Assembly: GCA_946481195.1 (NCBI GenBank) | Contig: CAMLNG010000255.1 | Coordinates: 1-5,811, forward strand | Reading direction: 5' to 3' | Origin: an uncultured Chromatiaceae bacterium | GTDB lineage: Bacteria; Pseudomonadota; Gammaproteobacteria; Enterobacterales; Alteromonadaceae | Length of the DNA stretch: 5,811 nucleotides | In this document: in pieces, positions 1 through 5,811 of the stretch | Numbering within the stretch: position 1 is the stretch's first letter | Layout: each line of letters starts with the position of its first letter | Made by a program: the position numbers and the translations under genes | The notes under the pieces: generated by a model | Seen by the model: only the letters and a program-made list of their open reading frames with translations | Databases searched by the model: none | Told to the model about the DNA's origin: nothing

Positions 1-119
1 AAGCCGGGCCTCGATTAAACTGCTGCGACCAACGCCCGCTCTGTGCTGACCACTGCACTGGTGTTGTCCCAAAGATTGCGGCATGCTGCCGACATCAATA
101 AATATCCGGTATCTGAGCC

Positions 120-1610
120 ATGTCCCCTGCTGCAAATCCCTTGTCGTGCCCTGTTTTGCGGGCAAAACGCCTGATAGTTCTGAGTCTGAGTTGTGCCTTC
201 GGCGGCTTGCTCAGCAGTTGCAGCTTAAGCCCGGCACCGCAGGCCGATTTACGCATTCATAATATTCAGCTGGTTGATGTCGAAGCCGGGCAATTACGCC
301 AGGGTCAGACGGTGCTGGTAAAAGCGGACCGGATTGTCGCTATTGTGCCGGACGCACAAGCGGCAAAGTGGCAGTTCAAAGAAGAACTGGACGGGCAGGG
401 CCAGTATCTGACGCCGGCGCTGTGGGATATGCATGTGCACTTTGAAGGCCGGGATTTAGTCGACGACAACGCGCTGTTGCTGCCTGTCTATCTGGCTTAT
501 GGCATCACAGCGGTGCGCGAAGCGGCCAGCAATCTGGCACCAACAGTGCTGCGCTGGCGTGCAGAAGTCGCGGCCGGGCAGCGGCTTGGTCCGCGTATTT
601 TTACCGCCGGGCAGAAATTTGAAGGGATTAATTCGCTGTGGGACGGCGATCTGGAAATTGGCAATGAGCAGCAGATGCATGCTGGTATGGATTTGCTGCA
701 GTCACAACAGGTTGATTTTATTAAGATCACTGAAAACACTTTAGCGCCAGATTTATATCTTGCGACCATCCGTGAAGCACACAAACGCGGTTTGCTGGTG
801 TCGAGCCATGTGCCTTATGGCACCGCCATTGATGAACTGGCTCAGGCTGGGCTTAGCAGTATTGAACACGCGTCCTATTTATTACGCCTGGGTTTTACCG
901 CTGAGGCGGATAACGCAGCAAAAGTGCGAAGCGGCACCATGACCAATCAACAGGCGGCCGCGCTGTACCGGCAGGGCTTTGATCAGGAGACGGCCAATGC
1001 AGGGTATCGCCGCTTAGCCGCAGCCGGCGTCGCGGTTACTCCGACGCTGATCGGTGGCCAGCAGTTGGCGCATTTGCATGAGACTGACCACAGCCATGAT
1101 GCATTTTTGCGATATCTGAGCACCGATTTTACCGCCAACTACCAGTGGCGCATCGAGCGGATGGCGGGTGAAACGCCGGCGCAGCAGCAGGAACGTAAAG
1201 ACAAAGAACAGCTGATTGCAGCGCAGTTGCCTTATTTACAACAGGCCGGCGTGTTACTGCTGGCCGGCAGTGATTCTGCTGCTCTTAATACTTATGTCTA
1301 TCCGGCAGAAGCCCTGCACGCTGAACTGCAACTCTGGCAGCGGGCCGGCATGCAAAACGCCGACATTCTGCGGGCTGCCACCATCAATGGCGCACGTTTT
1401 ATGCGGCAGTCGGCCGACTATGGTTCTGTCACTACCGGTAAAAAAGCCGACTTATTGTTATTAAAACAAAACCCGTTGCAGGATATCGGCGCCACCCGTT
1501 TGCTGCAGACACTGGTGTATCAGGGCAAAGTGTATGACCGTGCGACTTTGGATTTGATGCTGCAACAGGCAGCTGCGCAAAAGCAGCAGCTGGATCAGCA
1601 GCCGGATTAA
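120..1610 (+). CDS. Predicted lipoprotein amidohydrolase (imidazolonepropionase/prolidase-like, COG1228 type)
   Basis: This is a complete 496-residue metal-dependent hydrolase of the amidohydrolase superfamily. An N-terminal signal has basic residues R14, K16 and R17, a hydrophobic stretch from L18, and a lipobox L31-S-S-C34, so a lipidated envelope protein is predicted. The metal site is complete: H105 and H107 (WDMHVHFEG), K202 in FIKIT as the likely carboxylated lysine, H230 in SSHVPYG, H250 in IEHAS and D385 in AGSDS. Near the C-terminus the family-typical GKKADLLLL segment rebuilds the small beta domain. Known relatives cleave cyclic amides or Xaa-Pro and other dipeptides; the substrate here cannot be read from sequence. 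An in-frame TGA at 114-116 rules out a longer start. No good Shine-Dalgarno precedes the ATG, so translation may be weak or the start may lie slightly downstream, for example TTG at 156. It converges with the next gene across 11 bases. Confidence 0.9.
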   Translation: MSPAANPLSCPVLRAKRLIVLSLSCAFGGLLSSCSLSPAPQADLRIHNIQLVDVEAGQLRQGQTVLVKADRIVAIVPDAQAAKWQFKEELDGQGQYLTPALWDMHVHFEGRDLVDDNALLLPVYLAYGITAVREAASNLAPTVLRWRAEVAAGQRLGPRIFTAGQKFEGINSLWDGDLEIGNEQQMHAGMDLLQSQQVDFIKITENTLAPDLYLATIREAHKRGLLVSSHVPYGTAIDELAQAGLSSIEHASYLLRLGFTAEADNAAKVRSGTMTNQQAAALYRQGFDQETANAGYRRLAAAGVAVTPTLIGGQQLAHLHETDHSHDAFLRYLSTDFTANYQWRIERMAGETPAQQQERKDKEQLIAAQLPYLQQAGVLLLAGSDSAALNTYVYPAEALHAELQLWQRAGMQNADILRAATINGARFMRQSADYGSVTTGKKADLLLLKQNPLQDIGATRLLQTLVYQGKVYDRATLDLMLQQAAAQKQQLDQQPD

Positions 1611-1621
1611 CTCTGAAAAAC

Positions 1622-2389
1622 TCAGTTGCGTACGGTCGCTGGCTGCAATTGCGGCTGGCCGCGGTCGGCGTGGCGCAGCTCCTGACCGCGTTGTGATAAT
1701 AGTTGCAGCCTGCCGTTTTGCTGCCATAGCGTCAGGAGTTGATCCAATTGTTTTGCCAGCGCTGCGTCGCGGCTGCCGAGCCGGAATTCCGTGACCCTAA
1801 ACAGGTCAAATTCCCGCAGCTCGCTGCGCGCTCTGCCAAGGCCTGTCAGTACGTTCTCCAGTGTTTTTTCATTCATCACCAGCAGCTCAGTGCGGCCTTT
1901 TAACAGCATCAGCACCGCCTGAGTATGATCGGTCAGTTCGCGGTATTCCGGCGCGTGGGCCGCGACTTCGGCATAAAAAGGACCAAGCACACCCTTGGCG
2001 TTCTGAAATGCCGTCAGCCGATAGTTGGCAAGGTCAGCCGTGGATTGCAGCTGACCGCGAAATCCGGCTAGAGCAAAGGCTTTATTGCGCACCCAGGCAT
2101 AAGGGGCCGTCAGGTAAATGCCGGCAATACCGGGTTCCTGTTGGCGCACCGCCAGATCCAGATCGCCGTCAGCCAGCATCGGACGCAACCTGGCGTGTGG
2201 CACTTTAATGATTTGGTGTGGCAACTTGAGTGTTTGCAGCAGTTCATTGACCAGTAGCTGTTCATAACCGCTTTGTGCGGTCGGATTTTTGTAAACCTGG
2301 TCGGACACGCCAAGGCCGACCCGCAGCGGCGGCGCTGCATGCGTCATGGCGCAAAACAGCAAAGCCAGCAGCCACATCCGTTGTTGCAT
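1622..2389 (-). CDS. Periplasmic family 3 solute-binding protein (SBP_bac_3-like)
   Basis: This 255-residue protein has an N-terminal signal peptide (MQQRMWLLALLFCAMTHA) with likely cleavage after T16-H17-A18. The mature chain starts LRVGLG, the usual first strand of the type II periplasmic binding fold. It continues with the family pattern of a Y-E-LLVNELLQ helix, then LRPMLADGDLDLAV and a TAPYAW segment where the first lobe closes. Family members bind amino acids or small polar ligands, for ABC uptake or as sensor domains; the ligand is not predictable here. No permease, ATPase or kinase gene is adjacent, so it is an orphan within this window. The start at 2389 was preferred over an upstream in-frame ATG at 2479 because AGGGAGG lies 5 bases before it and the signal peptide begins there; the extra 30 residues would spoil the signal. 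It is convergent with the amidohydrolase and divergent from the protease gene. Confidence 0.85.
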   Translation of the reverse strand: MQQRMWLLALLFCAMTHAAPPLRVGLGVSDQVYKNPTAQSGYEQLLVNELLQTLKLPHQIIKVPHARLRPMLADGDLDLAVRQQEPGIAGIYLTAPYAWVRNKAFALAGFRGQLQSTADLANYRLTAFQNAKGVLGPFYAEVAAHAPEYRELTDHTQAVLMLLKGRTELLVMNEKTLENVLTGLGRARSELREFDLFRVTEFRLGSRDAALAKQLDQLLTLWQQNGRLQLLSQRGQELRHADRGQPQLQPATVRN

Positions 2390-2394
2390 CTGCG

Positions 2395-2401
2395 CCTCCC
2401 T
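2395..2401 (-). promoter_or_regulatory. Ribosome binding site of the solute-binding protein gene
   Basis: On the minus strand AGGGAGG ends 5 bases before the ATG at 2389. This near-perfect Shine-Dalgarno decides the start in favour of the 255-residue form with an intact signal peptide. Confidence 0.8.
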
Positions 2402-2537
2402 GGCCCTACTGATTACCCTGACGTCTGAGTGTAGCAGATGAAGGGACAACCGCGGGCAAGGGCCAGCTGCTTTGCACAACCAAGCCGGCGATTACCGGCC
2501 CGTATTGTTGGCACTGACTACTGTGTTAGGAACGAAT

Positions 2538-2575
2538 GTTACTAAGGATTTGCAAAAAAACATCCTTCAGGTAAC
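2538..2575. repeat. Imperfect inverted repeat upstream of the metalloprotease gene
   Basis: The left arm reads GTTAC-T-AAGGAT and the right arm ATCCTT-CAG-GTAAC, separated by 12 bases (2550-2561) that include a run of seven A. Eleven base pairs match, interrupted by one unpaired base on the left and three on the right. There is no T-run after either arm, so it is not a standard intrinsic terminator. It lies about 80 to 120 bases before the metalloprotease start and its right arm overlaps the candidate -35 element, which would suit an operator. That role is inference. Confidence 0.5.
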
Positions 2576-2594
2576 TTGTAGGCCTTTTTATCAT
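2566..2594 (+). promoter_or_regulatory. Weak sigma-70 promoter candidate for the metalloprotease gene
   Basis: TATCAT (2589-2594) matches five of six bases of the -10 consensus. Seventeen bases upstream, TTCAGG (2566-2571) matches only three of six of the -35 consensus. It would give a leader of about 55 bases before the ATG at 2656. The poor -35 box would fit a promoter that needs an activator, but chance occurrence is also quite likely. Confidence 0.25.
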
Positions 2595-2643
2595 GGAACT
2601 GCCGAAGACTGAGGCAAAAAAGCCGCTGCCGGCAGGAACAAAC

Positions 2644-2649
2644 AGGGAG
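2644..2649 (+). promoter_or_regulatory. Ribosome binding site of the metalloprotease gene
   Basis: AGGGAG ends 6 bases before the ATG at 2656, a good spacing. A second ATG at 2651, in another frame, lies only one base after this site and stops after seven codons, so the 2656 start, which opens directly into a lipoprotein signal, is clearly the functional one. Confidence 0.75.
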
Positions 2650-2655
2650 TATGTC

Positions 2656-5600
2656 ATGCAGTACCAAAAAATAATGGCTCTTGGCTTATTGGCTGGCCTC
2701 ACTGGTTGCGGCGGCGGAGGCGGTGATAGTCCGGCACCCGTCACACCAGAAGTGCCGCAGTATCTGGTCTCGACACAAGCCGGAGCCGGTGGCAACCTGA
2801 GCCCGGCCAGTACTCAGGTACGGCAGGGGGCGACCGCCACTTTCAGTGTCACTCCGTCAACTGGCTATGAGATTGACAGTGTCAGCGGTTGTGCCGGCAG
2901 TCTGACGGGCAGCCAATACACCACAGGCGTAGTCAACGCAGCCTGCACTGTCACCGCCAGTTTTAAAAAGCAAAATTTCCTGCTCACCGCCAAAGCTGGC
3001 AGCGGCGGCACTATCACACCGGCCGAACAACGCTTGTCCTATGGTGAGAAAGCCGAATGGACGGTCAAAGCCCAAACCGGCTATCAGATTGATCAGGTCA
3101 CCGGCTGCAATGGTAGTCTGAGTGGCGAAATTTACAGCGTTGCCACGGTCACAACCGCTTGTGAAATCAATGCCAGTTTCAAAAAACTCAGTTATACCGT
3201 GAGTGCGGCTGCCAATGCCGGCGGCACAGTAACGCCAGCAACGCAAAAGGTTGAACACGGCAACACCACCACTGTCACGCTGAAAGCAGATAGTGGTTTT
3301 GCTATTAATACAGCCAGCGGCTGTAACGGCCAGTTACAGGGCGACGTGTACCGTACCGGCGCTGTGACGGCGGATTGTAAAGTCGATGTGGTGTTTGGGC
3401 CTGCCATGATTCAGGTGACGACCACAAGCAGCAGCGGTGGCAAGCTGAATCTATCCAATCCGCAGGTCAAATATGGTGAAAGCCTGCAGCTGACGCTGCT
3501 GCCGGATGCCGGTTTTGATATCACTACAGCTTCGGGTTGTGGTGGCAAATTACAAGGCGCAGTGTTTACCACAGCCCCTGTCACAGCAGCTTGTACTGTT
3601 GAGGCAAAGTTTAACGTTAATACGATTGTCGTGTTTCCGGACGCCGGTTTGGATAAAGCGGTCAGGAAATCGCTGGGGTTAGATGACAGTAGCCCTGTGA
3701 CTAAAATGCAGCTGACTAAGTTGACGAGTCTCTACACTTCTGCGGGTCAAATCGCGGATCTGCAAGGGTTACAGCATGCAACAGAGCTTACCATCCTGCA
3801 GATCCAAAACAATAAGCTGGTAGACCTCTGGCCGCTACAGACGCTGACGAAGTTACAGGAATTGTATTTGGGGTATAACTCAATCAGCAGTTTTAAGCCT
3901 CTCAGTCCGTTGAAGAATTTACGAACATTGTGGTTATTTGAGGCCGTTGCAACGGATTTGTCGCCTCTGGCTGGTTTGCAGTTAACGGAGCTTGGGCTTA
4001 GTAACAAAGCGTCGCTGGATTTGACGCCACTCAAGGGCATGCCATTGCAGAATTTTTACCTGTGGGACAGTGCGACAACAGACTTAAGCCCACTGGCTGA
4101 TACTCCGTTACATTATCTTGATGTACAGGGGAGTCGCGTCCGTGACCTTTCCGTGCTCAAAAACTTGTCGAATATGTGGGGTATTACGCTTTCCAATACT
4201 GATGTATCTGACCTGAGTCCATTGCGTCAGATCCCAAGACTACTATCGCTGTCAGCACAAAACACTCTGGTACAAAATCTTGATGTATTAAACGAATTGG
4301 CTTTTTCGCCACAAGCAACACTGACTATCTCTGGTTGTGTTGATCAGCATGGTTATTCCCGCCATTTGGAACAGTTAGAAGCCTTGCGGATCAAGTTCAA
4401 GCTGAACCTGATGTTGGGAGAGGGAAAGCGAGCGGATTGTGCCGACACCTGGGGTGATACTCAGTTAGCCGTTCAGGCCAAGGTCGTTGACCGCACTTTA
4501 GAATACAGCTGGCAAATCAATGGCAACACAGCACCAGTGCATTGCGCTTTGTATCTGGATCAAGACGACCAGCAGCCTGGCGAGCCAGCATCTGTATCAC
4601 AGGCTTGTGCTAACAGCGGCACTGCGACCTACAGCGGCTATCAAGCCGACCAGTTCCGCCCGGCGATCTGGTTTGATAACGGCATCGGTGGCGAGAAACT
4701 GGTGAAACTGAACGAAGTTGGCACAGCACCGGCACAACCGGCGTTGCAAAGTCTGGATTTAAGCCAGATCACCATTTCCGCCAAACCGCTACTTGTGCCT
4801 GAACGTGATGGCCTACTGCGTTTGCACGTGACTGCAGCGCAAAGCCCGGCAGTTCTGCCCAAATTTCAGCTTGATTTGCAGCTGAATGGCAACAACCAAC
4901 TGCTGGATGCCGCAGCGCCGAAAAAGCTTCCGGCCAGTAAAGTACACCGTAGTTTAACCGATGCCTATCAGGCAGTGATCCCCGCTAACTGGATGAAACC
5001 TGGATTGGAAATCAAAGTGTTGCAAGACGGCCAGCGAGTCCGGACTTATTCACCAACATTTGCGCCGGTGCGGCCGCTGGCGATCCGCATTGTGCCAATC
5101 CAACAAGGTGATCTGGTCGCCACACTGCCGGATGTGAATGCAATCAAAAATGCCGTCCGCACTTACTGGCCTTTTAGTCAAATTGAGGTCCGCGCCCGCG
5201 CGCCTTATCAGCTGAAAGGCGGTGCCAATAAATCTTCGGCCTACATCATGTTGCCTGAACTGTCAGATTTACGCCGGATCGAAGGTGAAGGCGTGTATTA
5301 CTATGGCTATTTTAAACCTGAGATGGGCGATAACTGCTGTGGCGGCTTAGGTTACATTGGTTATCCGGTTGCAGTTGGTTTTGATAGCGACAATGGTGAA
5401 ATACTGGCGCATGAGCTGGGACATAACTTTGGCCGGCAACATGTCGGCTGCGGTAATCCGTCAGGCCCGGATACCGGTTATCCCTATCCGGTGAACAGTA
5501 TGGGCTCGGTCGGGCTGGATTTAGCTTTGACCGGCTGGATGTCACCAGCTGATCATGTCGACCTGATGTCCTACTGCGGTCCTAAACATGTGTCGGATTA

Positions 5601-5811
5601 TAACGTCGCCGCTGTACAGGAATTTATTAACGAGAACCCACCATCTGCATTCGCGACGCCGGCACAGGCAGCCGTTCAGACTCAAAGCAGCGGCAGCGCT
5701 TTATACCTCGCAGGTACCTTACAGGGCAGCAAGGTACAAGTGCGAACTTTAGTGCCGTTATCACGGGCGCCTCGCAGTGAAGCGCCTGGCGGCTACAGTA
5801 TCAGAGTCTTA
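2656..5811 (+). CDS. Multidomain lipoprotein zinc metalloprotease (metzincin, M66-like), 3' end outside window
   Basis: The frame is open for 1052 codons and runs off the window, so the C-terminus is missing. Modules in order: signal peptide with lipobox L15-T-G-C18 and a Gly5 linker (outer-membrane or surface lipoprotein predicted, no Asp at +2); four 72-residue InlB-B-like (divergent bacterial) repeats, residues 36-323; an internalin-like cap (about 324-377) and eight leucine-rich repeats (378-550); a region of unknown type with C595, C630 and C651 (about 556-690); a beta-rich pre-catalytic region (about 697-807) with NWMKPGL; and the protease domain (about 808-1000). HELGHNFGRQH (919-929) supplies three zinc-binding His (919, 923, 929) and catalytic E920; M971 in DLMSYC is the Met-turn. 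C894, C895, C932 and C974 may form disulfides. Known M66 proteases (StcE, TagA) cut mucin-type glycoproteins; the target here is unknown. Likely a cell-anchored extracellular protease. Confidence 0.9.
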   Translation, partial: MQYQKIMALGLLAGLTGCGGGGGDSPAPVTPEVPQYLVSTQAGAGGNLSPASTQVRQGATATFSVTPSTGYEIDSVSGCAGSLTGSQYTTGVVNAACTVTASFKKQNFLLTAKAGSGGTITPAEQRLSYGEKAEWTVKAQTGYQIDQVTGCNGSLSGEIYSVATVTTACEINASFKKLSYTVSAAANAGGTVTPATQKVEHGNTTTVTLKADSGFAINTASGCNGQLQGDVYRTGAVTADCKVDVVFGPAMIQVTTTSSSGGKLNLSNPQVKYGESLQLTLLPDAGFDITTASGCGGKLQGAVFTTAPVTAACTVEAKFNVNTIVVFPDAGLDKAVRKSLGLDDSSPVTKMQLTKLTSLYTSAGQIADLQGLQHATELTILQIQNNKLVDLWPLQTLTKLQELYLGYNSISSFKPLSPLKNLRTLWLFEAVATDLSPLAGLQLTELGLSNKASLDLTPLKGMPLQNFYLWDSATTDLSPLADTPLHYLDVQGSRVRDLSVLKNLSNMWGITLSNTDVSDLSPLRQIPRLLSLSAQNTLVQNLDVLNELAFSPQATLTISGCVDQHGYSRHLEQLEALRIKFKLNLMLGEGKRADCADTWGDTQLAVQAKVVDRTLEYSWQINGNTAPVHCALYLDQDDQQPGEPASVSQACANSGTATYSGYQADQFRPAIWFDNGIGGEKLVKLNEVGTAPAQPALQSLDLSQITISAKPLLVPERDGLLRLHVTAAQSPAVLPKFQLDLQLNGNNQLLDAAAPKKLPASKVHRSLTDAYQAVIPANWMKPGLEIKVLQDGQRVRTYSPTFAPVRPLAIRIVPIQQGDLVATLPDVNAIKNAVRTYWPFSQIEVRARAPYQLKGGANKSSAYIMLPELSDLRRIEGEGVYYYGYFKPEMGDNCCGGLGYIGYPVAVGFDSDNGEILAHELGHNFGRQHVGCGNPSGPDTGYPYPVNSMGSVGLDLALTGWMSPADHVDLMSYCGPKHVSDYNVAAVQEFINENPPSAFATPAQAAVQTQSSGSALYLAGTLQGSKVQVRTLVPLSRAPRSEAPGGYSIRVL
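2761..3624 (+). repeat. Four tandem 216-base coding repeats (72-residue InlB-B-like modules)
   Basis: The units are residues 36-107, 108-179, 180-251 and 252-323 of the metalloprotease. They align without any gap from Y36, F108, Y180 and I252. Each carries GG-x-(L/I/V)-x-(P/L), then a G-(Y/F)-x-I segment, a G-C box and a second Cys exactly 18 residues after the first (79/97, 151/169, 223/241, 295/313). At DNA level the units have diverged, so this is an old duplication and not a recent array. The family (divergent InlB B-repeat, Flg_new_2 type) usually forms extended beta stalks on surface proteins. Confidence 0.8.
3787..4305 (+). repeat. Eight internalin-type leucine-rich repeats inside the metalloprotease
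   Basis: The units start at residues 378, 400, 422, 443, 464, 485, 507 and 529 and are 22, 22, 21, 21, 21, 22, 22 and 22 residues long. They follow LxxLxLxxNxIxDLxPLxxLxx with recurring DLSPL. The preceding segment (about 324-377, with FPDAGLDKAVRKSLGL and IADLQGL) resembles the helical cap and first half-turn of internalins. Such solenoids normally bind proteins or glycans. The ladder Asn at position 9 is present only in units 1 and 2. Confidence 0.8.
5410..5568 (+). other. Metzincin catalytic core: zinc motif to Met-turn
   Basis: Residues 919-929 spell the long zinc signature HExxHxxGxxH, and the Met-turn M971 follows 42 residues after the third His. The segment between holds C932 and an NPSGPDTGYPYP loop. 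All catalytic residues needed for activity are present, so the domain should be an active protease and not a degenerate copy. Confidence 0.9.

Noticed and set aside
1..119. Tail of an upstream gene (a frame from base 1 stops at TAA 16-18) or a promoter with TTGCGG and TAAATA
   Set aside because: Five codons cannot be judged, and the promoter boxes match consensus poorly. Nothing firm can be stated for this stretch.
1611..1621. Possible shared terminator between the two convergent genes (CTGA-AAAAC-TCAG, about 1612-1624)
   Set aside because: The stem is only four base pairs, AT-rich, and lacks a following T-run on either strand. It also overlaps the stop codon of the minus-strand gene.
2428..2433. 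Minus-strand -10 element TACACT for the solute-binding protein gene
   Set aside because: Four of six bases match but no acceptable -35 box lies at 16-18 bases; the nearest TTGCCC is 20 bases away.
2390..2479. N-terminal extension of the solute-binding protein to an ATG at 2479
   Set aside because: The extra 30 residues would sit in front of a clear signal peptide, while a near-perfect Shine-Dalgarno lies just before the inner start at 2389.
2484..2499. Hairpin GCCGG-CGATTA-CCGGC as a terminator
   Set aside because: The stem is five base pairs with no T-run, and no gene ends nearby. It may be chance in GC-rich DNA.
2651..2674. Tiny overlapping frame ATG TCA TGC ... TAA just before the protease start
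   Set aside because: It is seven codons long and its ATG is only one base from the Shine-Dalgarno, too close for good initiation. The ATG at 2656 has proper spacing.
2526..3407. Minus-strand open frames opposite the repeat region
   Set aside because: They lie fully against the long lipoprotease frame, have no convincing start signals and encode low-complexity products that mirror the repeats.

Overview
The window looks like chromosomal DNA of a Gram-negative gammaproteobacterium. An Alteromonadales or Rheinheimera-like source is my guess, based on the style of the exported proteins and a hand-sampled GC content mostly in the mid 50s; it was not tested by any search. All three genes encode proteins with export signals: two predicted lipoproteins and one periplasmic binding protein. 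No RNA genes, CRISPR array, insertion sequence or integrase are visible.

Layout: (1) 1-119 is a short leader without a supportable gene. (2) 120-1610 (+) is a complete amidohydrolase with a lipoprotein signal and an intact six-residue binuclear metal site. (3) 1622-2389 (-) is a complete family 3 solute-binding protein, convergent with the amidohydrolase across only 11 bases and with no transporter subunits nearby. (4) 2390-2655 is a divergent intergenic region with Shine-Dalgarno sites at both ends, a notable imperfect inverted repeat and a weak promoter candidate. (5) 2656 to the end of the window (+) is one long reading frame of 1052 codons that is still open at base 5811.

The long gene is the centre of interest. 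It encodes a predicted surface lipoprotein built from clear modules: a lipobox and poly-Gly linker, four tandem repeats with an exact 72-residue period and a conserved Cys pair in each, an internalin-like N-cap with eight leucine-rich repeats, two less clear beta-rich regions, and a metzincin zinc protease domain (HELGHNFGRQH plus a Met-turn). This suggests a cell-anchored protease with stalk and binding modules in front of the catalytic domain. The leucine-rich part is clearly lower in GC than the rest of the gene, which hints at domain shuffling.

The three genes do not form an operon and nothing here ties them to one pathway. The shared theme is envelope-located hydrolysis and uptake, perhaps of peptides, but that is inference.
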